The notes: generated from the sequence alone by a model not told the origin. DNA of 64,000 nt from Erwinia aphidicola (GCF_024169515.1 NZ_JAMKCQ010000001.1:2914001-2978000); one strand, 5' to 3'; counted from the stretch's first letter, positions 48,828-59,992 are shown. Program-made: numbers and translations.

Positions 48828-49226
48828 ATGAAAATAATCGTTAAGTGTGCGGCCATTATCATTAATCAGCGTTCGCTATTACTGACCCGCAAAAGCGGTA
48901 CAGAGATTTTTATCTCCCCCGGGGGCAAGCCGTTGCCCGGTGAAGATCACCTCAGCTGCCTGAAGCGCGAACTTCAGGAAGAGCTGGGCGTACAGATTAA
49001 AAGCTTCCGGCCGTTTGGCCTGTTTCACGGGCGCGCCGAGTTTGAAGCCATGGCCATTGAGAACCACGTTTATCACGTGGAGATCGCCGGGCAGCCGCGT
49101 GCCGGAAGCGAAATTGAGGAGATTGCGTGGGTGAATTACCGCAAGCCTCCCTGTGAAATCCCGGTTGGCTCCATCTTCCGCGATAACGTAATGCCACTGC
49201 TTTTCCAGCAAGAGTTGATTAACTAA
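48828..49226 (+). CDS. ycfB: Nudix hydrolase YcfB of the 6-thioguanine operon
   Basis: 132-residue Nudix hydrolase with a perfect box GX5EX7[29 protein letters not shown] then LGV (about residues 35-58). It may hydrolyse a nucleotide or thionucleotide in the pathway; the substrate is not known to me. The start at 48828 ([12 protein letters not shown]) follows GGAG at six bases. The stop overlaps the next start by one base (TAATG), so translation is coupled. Confidence 0.88.
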   Translation: MKIIVKCAAIIINQRSLLLTRKSGTEIFISPGGKPLPGEDHLSCLKRELQEELGVQIKSFRPFGLFHGRAEFEAMAIENHVYHVEIAGQPRAGSEIEEIAWVNYRKPPCEIPVGSIFRDNVMPLLFQQELIN

Positions 49227-50095
49227 TGGACGCATCCTCACTTTCCCCCCAGCTACAGCAGATCCACGGCGATCGATTCTACAAGCGAGTGCATATGCTG
49301 AGAGACGAACTGCGCGATGAACTGACCGAGGTGTACCAACTGCAGAACTACGATCTGTTCTTTGTGCAGTCGGTGCGCGTCGGGCTGGTGATCCTGTCGC
49401 ACCTGTTCCATAAACAGGAAACCACGCTGTGCCTGGCGAAACACGCTCACTATCAGCCCATCAGTGAACTGTTCAGCATGGCGACCCAAACCGGGCCGGG
49501 GAGCGTGCCGATTATCACCCACGTCAACCCCTACACTGGCGAAGTGAACAGTCTGAAAGACTGCAAAGGAAAAGGGGTGGTCGATGCTTCCCACAGTTTT
49601 GCCACCACCCGTCACGCGGAACTGACGCAGGACAGCTCGATCTTTGTCGCCCCGCTGCATAAACATGCCTCTCTGACCATCGGGCTGGCGATTATTGCGC
49701 TGCGCCCGGAGCATTTCAGCACGCTGATGCGCAGCGAACTGCGGCTGTTTGAGGACTCGACCTCTTCGGCTAAGCCGCTGGAAGAGGCGCTGGAAAACGT
49801 GCGCAGCAAAAGCTGGCAGCCGTACAACGTGGCGCAGGTCAGCAGGGTAGCGCTGAAAGATGTGGCGGGCATGGACTTCACCTCCATCAGCGAACCGGGC
49901 CTGCCGTTCAGCTGTTTTCCGGTGCCTGCGCTCAGCGAAAACCTGCAGCAACAGGTCAAAGATGCCGGTGCCAGCTATTTCCCGCAGACCAAAACGCTGC
50001 GTGTGTCGTGCTGGGCGCGCGGTGACGGGCAGCAATCGGTGGACATGACCGAACAGGTCGAACGTCATCTCCACACCCTGTGGGAGGCAAAATGA
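49226..50095 (+). CDS. ycfC: PLP-dependent sulfur-mobilising enzyme YcfC
   Basis: 289-residue protein, shorter than usual fold-type I aminotransferases. It keeps features of a PLP site: Asp120 and His123 in [11 protein letters not shown] and a probable Schiff-base Lys146 in APLHKHASL. In Erwinia amylovora YcfC is reported to take sulfur from cysteine for YcfA. The fold is recognisable but sequence similarity to class V enzymes is low, so the identification leans on the neighbours. It overlaps ycfD by 4 bp (ATGA). Confidence 0.82.
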   Translation: MDASSLSPQLQQIHGDRFYKRVHMLRDELRDELTEVYQLQNYDLFFVQSVRVGLVILSHLFHKQETTLCLAKHAHYQPISELFSMATQTGPGSVPIITHVNPYTGEVNSLKDCKGKGVVDASHSFATTRHAELTQDSSIFVAPLHKHASLTIGLAIIALRPEHFSTLMRSELRLFEDSTSSAKPLEEALENVRSKSWQPYNVAQVSRVALKDVAGMDFTSISEPGLPFSCFPVPALSENLQQQVKDAGASYFPQTKTLRVSCWARGDGQQSVDMTEQVERHLHTLWEAK

Positions 50096-50994
50096 AAAAC
50101 GGCTTCGCTATAAACGGCAACATGATTGGCCTGCTCGGTGGGCTGATCCTCAGCACCGATTCGGTGTTTATCCGCATGATGGGCATCGAGAACTCCTGGC
50201 TGATCGTTGCGCTGCGCGGCATCTGCATGTGGGGGATCTGCCTGCTAATCTGGACCTTCTGGCGTCAGAGCCGGTCAACCATTGGTACGCCCTGGCTGAC
50301 CAAGGATAATATCCTGTCGACGCTGTTTTTCTGCATCGCTTCCGCCTGCTTCGTTAACGCGCTGAACCGCGGCAATGTCGCTACGGTGCTGGTGATTATC
50401 TCCTCCACGCCGTTTATCTCCGCGCTGATCTCGCGCCTGCTGTTCAAAGTCGCTATCGATCGCAGCGTGATGCTGGCGTCGCTGGCGGGGATTGCCGGCG
50501 TCGCGATTGTGATGTCAGGACGCGGGCTAAGCGGCGATGGCGTAGCCAATCTTTATGCGCTGGCCACCGCCGTATCGATGGCGCTGGCGTTTATCTTCAC
50601 CTCACGCGTTAGCGGCGGTAGTGCTGGCCTGCCTTCGCTCGGCGCGATGCTGGCTTCGCTCATCATCATGCTGTGGCCTGACGCTAACATGGTCGATAGT
50701 CTGAAAGTGTTATCGCTGGCGCAATATGGCTGGGTGATTGCCGAAGGGGCGCTGATCATGCCGCTGGCTATGGGTTTAATCACCTTATCGACCCGTTTTG
50801 TCTCCCCGGCGAATGCGGGCCTGTTTTTACTGCTGGAAACCGCACTTGCGCCGCTATGGATGTATCTGTTCCTTGGGGAAGTGCCAACAATTCATGCAGT
50901 TATTGGTGGGGCCATCATTATCATCGCGGTGATTTCGCAGTCGCTGTATGCGCGGCGCCAGGTGGCGTTACAGGACTACGCGGGTGCGGGTTAA
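50092..50994 (+). CDS. ycfD: EamA-family exporter YcfD of the 6-thioguanine operon
   Basis: 300-residue drug/metabolite transporter with ten hydrophobic helices and two EamA repeats ([20 protein letters not shown] near the N-terminus; second repeat from about residue 155). It is the last gene of the coupled operon and probably exports the toxic product, serving both secretion and self-protection; this role is inferred. Start at 50092 overlaps the ycfC stop. Confidence 0.87.
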   Translation: MKNGFAINGNMIGLLGGLILSTDSVFIRMMGIENSWLIVALRGICMWGICLLIWTFWRQSRSTIGTPWLTKDNILSTLFFCIASACFVNALNRGNVATVLVIISSTPFISALISRLLFKVAIDRSVMLASLAGIAGVAIVMSGRGLSGDGVANLYALATAVSMALAFIFTSRVSGGSAGLPSLGAMLASLIIMLWPDANMVDSLKVLSLAQYGWVIAEGALIMPLAMGLITLSTRFVSPANAGLFLLLETALAPLWMYLFLGEVPTIHAVIGGAIIIIAVISQSLYARRQVALQDYAGAG

Positions 50995-51063
50995 CCGCTC
51001 CCTTCCTTGTGGATACCGGGCCATAATGGTATGTTCTTGCCCTTGGATAACGTGATCATTTAA

Positions 51064-51732
<669 letters not shown>

Positions 51733-51749
51733 TCCCTGGTTAGTGCTCA

Positions 51750-51773
51750 TTGAGCCAGGAAAACCTGGCTCAA
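51750..51773 (+). terminator. Hairpin after adk
   Basis: TTGAGCCAGG/CCTGGCTCAA, ten base pairs with an AAAA loop; T tract poor. Confidence 0.65.
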
Positions 51774-51860
51774 TTGCAGCAATTGGTTTCTCCCCCGTCT
51801 TTTTCCGCTAAAATAAGTCTCGTTTGCATTTCGCACCATGCCTGAAATCAAGGAATAACA

Positions 51861-52820
51861 ATGAGGCAAGATAAGCCCGGCGTACTGTTGGTTAACTTAG
51901 GCACACCCGATGCCCCGACCACACCAGCCGTAAAACGTTACCTTAAGCAATTCCTCAGCGACAAGCGCGTGGTCGATACTCCGCGCTGGCTATGGTGGCC
52001 GATTCTCAATCTCGCTATTTTGCCGCTTCGTTCACCGCGCGTATCAAAGCTGTATGCTTCAGTATGGATGGACGAAGGTTCACCGCTGATGGTGTATAGC
52101 CAGCGCCAGCGTGCGGCACTGGCGGCACGGCTGGATATGCCGGTGGCACTGGGAATGAGCTACGGAAATCCGAGCCTGAAAAGCGCCATCGATAGCCTGA
52201 TGGAGCAGGGCGTTAACCGCCTGATCGTACTGCCGCTGTATCCGCAGTTCTCCTGCTCTACCGTTGCCGCGGTGTGGGACGGGATTACCAGCGTGTTTGC
52301 CGGTTACCGCAGTCTGCCGTCGGTAAACTTTATCCGCGATTATGCTGAGCACCCGGCCTATATCGCCGCCCTGAAAGCCTCGGTTGAGCGTTCATTTGCT
52401 AAGCACGGCAAGCCGGATCTGCTGGTGGGCTCGTTCCACGGCATCCCACAGCGCTTTGCTAATGAGGGTGACGACTATCCGCAGCGCTGCCATGACACCT
52501 TTGAGGCACTGAAAAGCTCGCTCGGTCTCAGCAGCAGTGAGGCGATGCTCACCTTCCAGTCACGCTTTGGCCGCGAGCCGTGGTTGATGCCCTACACCGA
52601 TGAGACGATGAAGTCCCTGCCGGCAAAAGGCGTGAAGCATGTGCAGATCATGAGCCCGGGCTTCTCGTCTGACTGCCTGGAGACGCTGGAGGAGATCAAC
52701 GGCGAGAACCGCGAAATCTTCCTGCACGCGGGCGGCACGCGCTTTGAGTACATCCCGGCACTGAATGATGATGAAGCCCACATCACCATGATGATGGAAC
52801 TGGTGAATCAGTATCGCTAA
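51861..52820 (+). CDS. hemH: Ferrochelatase HemH
   Basis: 319-residue enzyme inserting ferrous iron into protoporphyrin IX, the last step of haem synthesis. The catalytic His is in SFHGIPQR (about residue 194) and the Glu in [10 protein letters not shown]. Start at 51861 after AAGGAATAAC. In E. coli aes lies between hemH and gsk; here gsk follows directly. Confidence 0.97.
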   Translation: MRQDKPGVLLVNLGTPDAPTTPAVKRYLKQFLSDKRVVDTPRWLWWPILNLAILPLRSPRVSKLYASVWMDEGSPLMVYSQRQRAALAARLDMPVALGMSYGNPSLKSAIDSLMEQGVNRLIVLPLYPQFSCSTVAAVWDGITSVFAGYRSLPSVNFIRDYAEHPAYIAALKASVERSFAKHGKPDLLVGSFHGIPQRFANEGDDYPQRCHDTFEALKSSLGLSSSEAMLTFQSRFGREPWLMPYTDETMKSLPAKGVKHVQIMSPGFSSDCLETLEEINGENREIFLHAGGTRFEYIPALNDDEAHITMMMELVNQYR

Positions 52821-52910
52821 TACCACGGGGCGGTAACGCCCCACAGCGATCGTCTCGGAGCGCATTTATGTTATCATTGCGCTCTGATCCCCTGCCCGTA
52901 GCCCGCAAAT

Positions 52911-54215
52911 ATGAAATTCCCCGGTAAGCGTAAATCCAAACACTATTTCCCCGTCAGCGCGCGCGATCCGCTGCTGCAGCCGGTTCAGCCGGTCAATGAT
53001 GCCGCCAACAGCTGGATCGTCGGTATCGATCAGATCCTGGTGGATATTGAAGCCAAAGTGGACGACGAGTTTGTGGCCCGTTACGGCCTGAGCCTCGGGC
53101 ACTCGCTGGTCATTGAAGATGACGTGGCGGAAGCGCTGTACGCCGAGCTGCACCGCGAAAACCTGATCACCCATCAGTTTGCCGGCGGCACGATTGGCAA
53201 CACCCTGCATAACTACTCGGTGCTGGCGGATGACCGCTCGGTCCTGCTCGGCGTGATGTGTGAAAACGTGCAGATCGGTGGCTATGCCTACCGTTACCTG
53301 TGCAACACTTCCAGCCGCACCGACCTGAACTATCTGCAGGGCGTGGAGGGGGCGATTGGCCGCTGCTTTACGCTGATTGGTGATAACGGTGAACGCACCT
53401 TCGCCATCAGCCCGGGCATGATGAACCAGCTGCGCCCGGAGAGCATCCCGGAAGAGGTGATCGCCGGAGCATCTGCGCTGGTGCTGACCTCCTATCTGGT
53501 GCGCTGCAAGCCGGGCGAGCCGATGCCCGCCGCCACCATGCAGGCGATTAGCTATGCCAAAAAGCATGATGTCCCGGTGGTACTGACGCTCGGCACCAAA
53601 TACGTGATCGCCGATAACCCACAGTTCTGGCGCGATTTCCTGCGCGAGCACGTTTCGGTAGTGGCGATGAATGAGGATGAGGCGTTTGAGCTGACCGGAG
53701 AGAGCGACCCGTTACAGGCGGCGAATATCGCCCTCGACTGGGTGGATCTGGTGCTGTGCACCGCCGGGCCAAACGGACTGTATATGGCGGCGTTTACCGA
53801 AGAGTCCGGCAAGCGCGTGACCCAGCATCCGCTGCTGCCGGGGGCCATTCCGGAGTTTAACCAGTATGAGTTCAGCCGCGCCATGCGCCATCAGGACTGC
53901 ACCCAGCCGCTGCGTATTTTCTCGCATATCGCGCCGTACATGGGCGGGCCGGAGAAGATTATGAACACCAACGGGGCAGGGGATGGCGCACTGGCCGCGC
54001 TGCTGCACGACATCACCGCCAACAACTTCCACCGGGTGAACGTGCCGAACTCCAGCAAGCATGCGCGCAGTTATCTGACTTACTCTTCGCTGGCGCAGGT
54101 GTGTAAATACGCCAACCGCGTCAGCTATCAGGTGCTGAATCAGCATTCACCGCGCCTGACGCGCGGCCTGCCGGAGCGGGAAGATAGCCTGGAAGAGTCA
54201 TACTGGGAGCGGTAA
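52911..54215 (+). CDS. gsk: Inosine-guanosine kinase Gsk
   Basis: 434-residue ribokinase (PfkB)-family kinase that phosphorylates guanosine and inosine. Conserved pieces: GTIGNTLHNYSVL near the substrate site and the anion-hole/catalytic motif NTNGAGDGALAALLHD (about residues 350-365). The length matches E. coli. Its guanine-nucleotide salvage role is of interest beside the nearby 6-thioguanine locus, but the gene is part of the ancestral backbone. Confidence 0.96.
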   Translation: MKFPGKRKSKHYFPVSARDPLLQPVQPVNDAANSWIVGIDQILVDIEAKVDDEFVARYGLSLGHSLVIEDDVAEALYAELHRENLITHQFAGGTIGNTLHNYSVLADDRSVLLGVMCENVQIGGYAYRYLCNTSSRTDLNYLQGVEGAIGRCFTLIGDNGERTFAISPGMMNQLRPESIPEEVIAGASALVLTSYLVRCKPGEPMPAATMQAISYAKKHDVPVVLTLGTKYVIADNPQFWRDFLREHVSVVAMNEDEAFELTGESDPLQAANIALDWVDLVLCTAGPNGLYMAAFTEESGKRVTQHPLLPGAIPEFNQYEFSRAMRHQDCTQPLRIFSHIAPYMGGPEKIMNTNGAGDGALAALLHDITANNFHRVNVPNSSKHARSYLTYSSLAQVCKYANRVSYQVLNQHSPRLTRGLPEREDSLEESYWER

Positions 54216-54251
54216 ATTCATCACGGGTTACAACCGCTCCCGGCCTGGTAG

Positions 54252-54278
54252 GGGCTGACCCTCTTTTTCGGTCAGCCC
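54252..54278. terminator. Terminator between gsk and ybaL
   Basis: GGGCTGACC/GGTCAGCCC stem with a T-rich loop, placed between convergent genes. Confidence 0.7.
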
Positions 54279-54324
54279 GCAATGGTGAAATGGGTAAACG
54301 GTCGTTCCATAAGATCCCGGCGGG

Positions 54325-56007
54325 TTAAATCGGGCACTCCTGGGGGGCTTCTTCCGTGTTTAGCAGCAGTAAATTCAACATACTATTGGCGATCTCACGT
54401 TCGCCCATCACCACGCGATCCGCACCGCGCTCCATAATGTAATCCACCTCATCGTCATAGTGCGCACGGGCGATAATCTCAATGTTCGGGCGCTTCTCAC
54501 GCGCTGCCGTCACAATCTCCCCCGCTTCATAGCCATTCGGAATAGTCAGCAGCAGCCAGCGTGCGCAGTCGAGACGCGCCAGCTCCATGGTATCGATGCG
54601 CGCCGCGTTACCCAGCACCGCTTTGATGCCCTGCTCGCGTAAGGCTTCCACGCGCGGCCGGCTGTTCTCCACCACCACAATCGGCACGCCGGCTGCCATC
54701 AGGCGGCTACCCAGCAGGCTGCCAACGCGGCCAAAGCCGACAATCACCGCGTGGTTGCACAAATCCACCGGGATCTGCTTCTCTTCCTCTACGGCCTCTT
54801 CCATCGTCAGCTGTTCGATGCTTTCGGTTTTTTGCAGATACTTCTCCAGCAGAGCAAACAGAATCGGATTGAGCATAATCGACAGGATAGCCCCCGCCAG
54901 CACCAGGTTGCGCCCGCTGTCCGGCAGCAGATTCAGGGAGATCCCCAGCCCGGCGAGAATAAAGGCGAACTCACCAATCTGTGCGAGGCTGACGGAGATG
55001 GTCAGCGCGGTTCGCTTTGAGTGACCAAACATGCTGACCAGCAGCAGCGCCACCAGCGATTTGCCCAGCACGATAATCGCCAGTGCGCCGAGCACCGCAA
55101 GCGGCTGCTGGATCAGGATCATCGGGTCGAACAGCATCCCGACCGAGACAAAGAACAGCACCGCAAACGCATCGCGCAGCGGCAGCGTATCGTGCGCCGC
55201 CCGGTGGCTCAGCTCCGATTCATTCAGCACCATTCCAGCGAAGAAGGCACCGAGCGCGAAGGAGACATCAAAGAATTCTACCGCGCCAAAGGCGATGCCC
55301 AGCGCCAGCGCCAGCACCGCCAGGGTAAACAGCTCGCGCGAGCCGGTGGCGGCACTGCGGGCGAGGATCCACGGCACCACGCGCCGGCCCACCACCATCA
55401 TCAGCACCATAAACGCCACCACCTTACCAATAGTGATCAGCAGGTCGAACAGCACCATGCCGACGCTGGCTTTGCCCTCTTCAAACAGCCCGGCCACCGC
55501 AGGCAGCAGCACCAGCGCCAGCACCATCACCAGGTCTTCCACAATCAGCCAGCCAATCGCAATCTGTCCGCGCTGGCTGTCAATCAGCTGTCGTTCTTCC
55601 AGCGCGCGCAGCAACACCACGGTGCTGGCGGTGGAAAGGCAGAGTCCAAACACCAGCCCGGTCATCATTGGCCATCCCAGCGCCCACGACAGCCCCATTC
55701 CGAGCAGCGTGGCGGCGGCGATCTGCGCAATCGCCCCCGGGATGGCTATCGACTTTACCGCCATCAAATCTTTCATCGAGAAGTGCAGACCAACGCCAAA
55801 CATCAGCAGGATCACGCCAAGCTCGGCCAGCTCTGGCGCCAGGTTGGTATCGGCGACAAAACCCGGGGTAAATGGCCCGGCCAGCACGCCAGCCAGCAGA
55901 TAACCGACCAGAGGAGAGATGCGCAGGCGGTTCGCCAGCATACCGAAGAGGAACGCGAGGACTAAGCCTCCGACAATCGTGGTGATAAGCGGTGTGGTGT
56001 GGTGCAT
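54325..56007 (-). CDS. ybaL: Cation/proton antiporter YbaL (CPA2, KefB-like)
   Basis: 560-residue CPA2 family transporter: about twelve membrane helices (residues 1-390) and a cytoplasmic RCK/TrkA-N domain with the Rossmann motif VIVGFGRVGSLLG (about 420-432). The start at 56007 (MHHTTPLITTIVGG) has AGGAGAGG upstream and agrees with E. coli; an ATG 18 codons earlier is dropped. Substrate in vivo is not settled. Confidence 0.95.
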   Translation of the reverse strand: MHHTTPLITTIVGGLVLAFLFGMLANRLRISPLVGYLLAGVLAGPFTPGFVADTNLAPELAELGVILLMFGVGLHFSMKDLMAVKSIAIPGAIAQIAAATLLGMGLSWALGWPMMTGLVFGLCLSTASTVVLLRALEERQLIDSQRGQIAIGWLIVEDLVMVLALVLLPAVAGLFEEGKASVGMVLFDLLITIGKVVAFMVLMMVVGRRVVPWILARSAATGSRELFTLAVLALALGIAFGAVEFFDVSFALGAFFAGMVLNESELSHRAAHDTLPLRDAFAVLFFVSVGMLFDPMILIQQPLAVLGALAIIVLGKSLVALLLVSMFGHSKRTALTISVSLAQIGEFAFILAGLGISLNLLPDSGRNLVLAGAILSIMLNPILFALLEKYLQKTESIEQLTMEEAVEEEKQIPVDLCNHAVIVGFGRVGSLLGSRLMAAGVPIVVVENSRPRVEALREQGIKAVLGNAARIDTMELARLDCARWLLLTIPNGYEAGEIVTAAREKRPNIEIIARAHYDDEVDYIMERGADRVVMGEREIANSMLNLLLLNTEEAPQECPI

Positions 56008-56223
56008 ATCCTCTCCTTTGAATGGAAATGTGTCCGATTGTAAGTTTTTAGTGTATGGCAAATTCTGACGGGGCGCTTGTCATAATTGGTAATAACGGCA
56101 AAAAATCTGAATCATTGAGATGAAGTTGCCAGAAAGTGCGATTTATCCCACTTATCAGTGTGCGGAGCAGGCTTTGCAGGAGGGTAACCCGGCGCGAAAT
56201 ACAGTTATCGCACCGGGCTGGGA

Positions 56224-57423
56224 CTATTTACGGCGGTTATCAGGCAGGAAAGCAGTCAGGATGCCAAGAAGCGGCAGATAAGCACAGATTTGATAGACCA
56301 CATCAATGCTGCTGTGGTCAGCCACCAGGCCCAGTACCGCCGCGCCCAGCCCGCCCATGCCGAAGGCAAAACCGAAAAACAGACCGGAAACCATGCCGAT
56401 ACGCCCTGGCATCAGCTCCTGGGCATACACCAGAATGGCGGAAAAGGCTGAGGCGAGAATAAAGCCAATCACTACCGACAGCGCGCCGGTCCACCACAGG
56501 TTGGCGTGCGGCAGCAGCAGCGTAAACGGCGCCACGCCGAGAATGGACACCCAGATCACGCGCTTGCGGCCAATACGGTCGCCGATCGGCCCGCCAATCA
56601 CCGTCCCGGCCGCCACGGCGAACAGAAACGCGAACAGGTGCAGCTGCGCGCTCTGCACCGTCAGGCCAAACTTGTGCATCAGATAGAAGGTGTAATAGCT
56701 GCTCAGGCTGGTGAGATAGAAGTATTTGGAGAAAATCAGCACCAGCAGAATCGAAATGGCCAACGCCACCTGACGGCGGGGCAGCGGGCTAACGGCACTC
56801 TGCGCATGGCTTTTACTGGCGCGATGCTGAGTCTGATACCAGCGGCCGATCTGCAACAGCACCACAATCGCCAGCAGCGCGGCCAGCGAGAACCATGCGA
56901 CGTTGCCGCGCCCGTAAGGGGCAATGATCAGCGCGGCCAGCAGCGGGCCGAGTGAGCTACCCAGATTGCCGCCCACCTGGAACAGCGACTGCGCCAGGCC
57001 GTGACGGCCGCCGGATGCCATGCGCGCCACGCGTGACGACTCGGGATGAAACACCGACGAGCCAGTACCCACCAGCGCCGCCGCGACCAGTACCATGGGG
57101 AAGTTATTCGCCATCGCCAGTAGCACCAGCCCGGACAAGGTAAAGCCCATGCCAATCGGTAGCGACCACGGCTGCGGGTGTTTATCGGTATAATAGCCAA
57201 TCAGCGGCTGCAGCAGCGAGGCGGTCACCTGATAGGTCAGGGTGATCATGCCGATTTGCACAAAGCTCAGCGAGAAGTCACTCTGCAGCAGCGGGTAAAT
57301 CGCCAGGATCAGCGACTGGATCATATCGTTTAGCAGATGGGCAACGCTGATCGCGCCGAGAATGCCAAAAGCGGTACGCTTCACCGGCAGATTCGCTGAA
57401 GCGAGGGTGTCATTACTTGCCAT
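56224..57423 (-). CDS. fsr: Fosmidomycin-resistance MFS efflux protein Fsr
   Basis: 399-residue MFS transporter with twelve predicted helices. Conserved motif GYYTDKHPQPW after helix 2 and GTGSSVFHPESSRVARMASGGRHGLAQSLF in the first half are typical of Fsr. Located between ybaL and ushA as in E. coli. The gap 56008-56223 between ybaL and fsr shows no further gene. Confidence 0.95.
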   Translation of the reverse strand: MASNDTLASANLPVKRTAFGILGAISVAHLLNDMIQSLILAIYPLLQSDFSLSFVQIGMITLTYQVTASLLQPLIGYYTDKHPQPWSLPIGMGFTLSGLVLLAMANNFPMVLVAAALVGTGSSVFHPESSRVARMASGGRHGLAQSLFQVGGNLGSSLGPLLAALIIAPYGRGNVAWFSLAALLAIVVLLQIGRWYQTQHRASKSHAQSAVSPLPRRQVALAISILLVLIFSKYFYLTSLSSYYTFYLMHKFGLTVQSAQLHLFAFLFAVAAGTVIGGPIGDRIGRKRVIWVSILGVAPFTLLLPHANLWWTGALSVVIGFILASAFSAILVYAQELMPGRIGMVSGLFFGFAFGMGGLGAAVLGLVADHSSIDVVYQICAYLPLLGILTAFLPDNRRK

Positions 57424-57599
57424 AAATTAACCTGTCATCGAAATTTGTTTTTATTAGAGAAGTTCAAGGGTGTGCCCCTGCCTGCAATATAAGACGGAGA
57501 GATTACCCTTCAGACCTCATCCTGCTGCATAATCAGCCGGAAGTCACAAAAAATTAAAACTTTGTTACCTAATGCAGTTGTTCAACAAGGAGAGGCAGA

Positions 57600-59354
57600 G
57601 TGCCAGTAATGAAAAAAAGTGTAATCAGCGTGCTGACGGTAGCGCTGTTATCCACCCCGCTGATGGCGCAGGCGTGGGTGAAAGATCGCACCTATAAATT
57701 TACCGTCCTGCACACCAACGATCACCATGGGCGCTTCTGGCCTAACGAGCATGATGAGTATGGTCTGGCGGCGCAAAAAACCATGATGGACCAGATCCGC
57801 TATGAAGTGCAGGCGCACGGCGGCGCGACGCTGATCCTCTCCGGCGGCGATATCAATACCGGCGTACCGGAATCGGACCTGCAGGATGCCGAACCGGATT
57901 TTCGCGGCATGAACCTGATTGGCTACGACGCCATGGCGATTGGCAATCACGAGTTTGATAACCCGCTTTCCGTCCTGCGCCAGCAGCAAAAATGGGCTAA
58001 GTTCCCGCTGCTTTCCGCCAATATTTATCAGAAAAGCACCGGCAAGCGCCTGTTCCAGCCCTATGCACTGTTCAACCGCATGGGCCTGAAGATTGCGGTG
58101 ATCGGCCTGACCACCGATGACACGGCGAAGATCGGCAACCCGGAGAACTTTACCGACATTCTGTTCCATAAACCGGCCACCGAAGCGAAAGCGGTGGTGG
58201 AAGAGCTGCGTGCAACAGAGAAGCCTGACGTGATTATTGCTGCCACCCATATGGGGCACTATGACAACGGCCAGCACGGTTCCAACGCCCCGGGCGATGT
58301 GGAGATGGCGCGCGAGCTGCCTGCCGGTTATCTCGATATGATCGTCGGCGGCCACTCGCAGGACCCGGTGTGTATGGCGAAAGAGAATGTGAAGCAGGCC
58401 GACTATGTACCGGGCACCCCCTGTACGCCGGACCGCCAGAACGGCACCTGGATTGTGCAGGCGCACGAGTGGGGCAAATATATTGGCCGCGCCGACTTTA
58501 CCTTCCTGAACGGCAAGCTGACGCTGGAGCACTACGAACTGGTGCCGATCAACCTGAAACATAAGATTACCAACGCTGACGGCAGCAGCAGCTGGGTGAA
58601 CTACACGCCTGAAATTGTCAAAAACAGCGCCATGCAGAAACTGCTGACGCCGTTCCAGAAAAAAGGCGAAGCGCAGCTCGGCGTAAAAATCGGCAGCGTC
58701 AATGGCCATCTGGAGGGGGATCGCAGCAAGGTGCGCTTTGTACAGACCAACATGGCACGCCTGATCCTTGAAGGGCAGATCGACCGCACCAAAGCCGATT
58801 TCGCGGTGATGAGCGGTGGCGGCGTGCGTGATTCGATTGAAGAGGGCGCAATAACCTATAAAGACGTGCTCAAGGTGCAGCCGTTTGGCAACACGCTGGT
58901 GTATGTCGATATGAAAGGCAGCGAGGTGGAAAAATATCTGGCGGTGGTGGCCAATAAGCAGGTGGATTCCGGGGCTTACGCTCAGTTTGCCCGCGTCAGC
59001 CTGGTGGCCGACGGTACGGGCGTCAGCGCGGTGAAGATCAATGGTCAGCCGCTGGATGCGGAGAAAACCTACCGCATGGCGACGCTAAGCTTTAACGCCA
59101 CCGGCGGTGACGGTTACCCGGTGATTGATAAGCTGCCGGGCTACGTGAATACCGGCTTTGTCGATGCGGAAGTGCTGAAACAGTACATTGAGAGCCACTC
59201 ACCGCTCGACGTGGCGAAATACCAGCCTGCCGGAGAAATTGTCTATCAAAAGGGCGGAGAACAACCGGCCGAGAGTGCAAAGCCGGTAGAGGATGAGAAG
59301 CCGCTGGCGCCGAAGAAATGGCGCCAGGCGAAAATCGATACTGCCATGCGTTAA
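57600..59354 (+). CDS. ushA: Periplasmic UDP-sugar hydrolase/5'-nucleotidase UshA
   Basis: 584-residue metallophosphoesterase. Signal peptide (MPVMKKSVISVLTVALLSTPLMAQA), metal-binding motifs LHTNDHHGRFW, GGDINTG, GNHEFDNP, AATHMGHYDN and GGHSQDP, and the C-terminal substrate domain with NATGGDGYP. GTG at 57600 has AAGGAG at seven bases and is preferred; ATG at 57609 is the alternative. The protein runs about 33 residues past the usual E. coli end (tail GGEQPAESAKPVEDEKPLAP), a Pro/Glu/Lys-rich extension. Confidence 0.96.
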   Translation: MPVMKKSVISVLTVALLSTPLMAQAWVKDRTYKFTVLHTNDHHGRFWPNEHDEYGLAAQKTMMDQIRYEVQAHGGATLILSGGDINTGVPESDLQDAEPDFRGMNLIGYDAMAIGNHEFDNPLSVLRQQQKWAKFPLLSANIYQKSTGKRLFQPYALFNRMGLKIAVIGLTTDDTAKIGNPENFTDILFHKPATEAKAVVEELRATEKPDVIIAATHMGHYDNGQHGSNAPGDVEMARELPAGYLDMIVGGHSQDPVCMAKENVKQADYVPGTPCTPDRQNGTWIVQAHEWGKYIGRADFTFLNGKLTLEHYELVPINLKHKITNADGSSSWVNYTPEIVKNSAMQKLLTPFQKKGEAQLGVKIGSVNGHLEGDRSKVRFVQTNMARLILEGQIDRTKADFAVMSGGGVRDSIEEGAITYKDVLKVQPFGNTLVYVDMKGSEVEKYLAVVANKQVDSGAYAQFARVSLVADGTGVSAVKINGQPLDAEKTYRMATLSFNATGGDGYPVIDKLPGYVNTGFVDAEVLKQYIESHSPLDVAKYQPAGEIVYQKGGEQPAESAKPVEDEKPLAPKKWRQAKIDTAMR

Positions 59355-59851
59355 CGGATTTTTTTCTCCAGGGGTCGGCCGCTTTTTGGGTCGACCCAAA
59401 CGTCAGCCTGCGGGCGGACCGAAACAGCGGGGCCGCCCCGACAAATCCGTTCCCGCACTTTATCGTACAGCCAGTTATACAACATGGTGTAAGGCAGGAA
59501 GAACAGGAAAAACGCCACTTCAATCAGGAATGCCTGCCACAGCGAAATGCCCAGCATCCAGGCTGCAATCGGCAGGCCGATAAGAATAAATCCACCCTCG
59601 AAGCCCAGCGCGTGCAGCACGCGTAATCCCACTCCTCGCTTAACCTTATTACGCGGCCACAAGCGGTCAAAACCGGCGTTATAAATCATGTTCCAGACCA
59701 TTGCTACCGTTGACAACATAATTGCCAGCGCGCCCATCTGGAATAACGGTTTATCCATCACCCACGCGGCCAGCGGCGAAACAATCGCAATCGCCAGAAC
59801 CTCAAAACCTGCGGCGTGAAAGAACCGTTCTTTCAGGGAACGACCAGACAT
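59351..59851 (-). CDS. PACE-family biocide efflux protein (AceI-like)
   Basis: 166-residue membrane protein with two bacterial transmembrane pair (BTP) domains, four helices. Family residues are present: Glu in FHAAGFEVLA, the WNMIYNAGFDRLWP block, and the second-repeat RVLHALGFEGGF. PACE proteins export chlorhexidine and other cations or polyamines. The C-terminus is longer than in AceI. Start at 59851 (MSGRSLKERFF) follows GGAG. It overlaps the ushA end by 4 bp in convergent orientation and is divergent from a LysR gene, as in the aceI-aceR pair. Confidence 0.87.
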   Translation of the reverse strand: MSGRSLKERFFHAAGFEVLAIAIVSPLAAWVMDKPLFQMGALAIMLSTVAMVWNMIYNAGFDRLWPRNKVKRGVGLRVLHALGFEGGFILIGLPIAAWMLGISLWQAFLIEVAFFLFFLPYTMLYNWLYDKVRERICRGGPAVSVRPQADVWVDPKSGRPLEKKIR

Positions 59852-59896
59852 AGTGAACTCCATTATTTTCAGTAAAACAGGGCTAGTAAATTGCCT

Positions 59897-59920
59897 TTGG
59901 GGCCTGGCATGCCTGGCCCG
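59897..59920. repeat. Degenerate REP-like palindrome
   Basis: GGGCCTGGCATGCCTGGCCC: a GGC-AT-GCC core with mismatched T/T pairs, resembling the REP hairpins of the array at 45568 but without the GTAG head. It lies in the divergent region between the PACE and LysR genes. Confidence 0.4.
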
Positions 59921-59992
59921 AATATGTTGGTCATTATCCGCCGTTTTTTTGCTAAGATAAAATGACTATCCATCGATAAAAGCGATATATCT

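Noticed and set aside
55021..55965. Open frames of about 300 codons opposite ybaL
   Set aside because: Composition (very high Gln, His and Arg, or Ser and Thr) is typical of shadow frames in GC-rich coding DNA; ybaL itself is certain.
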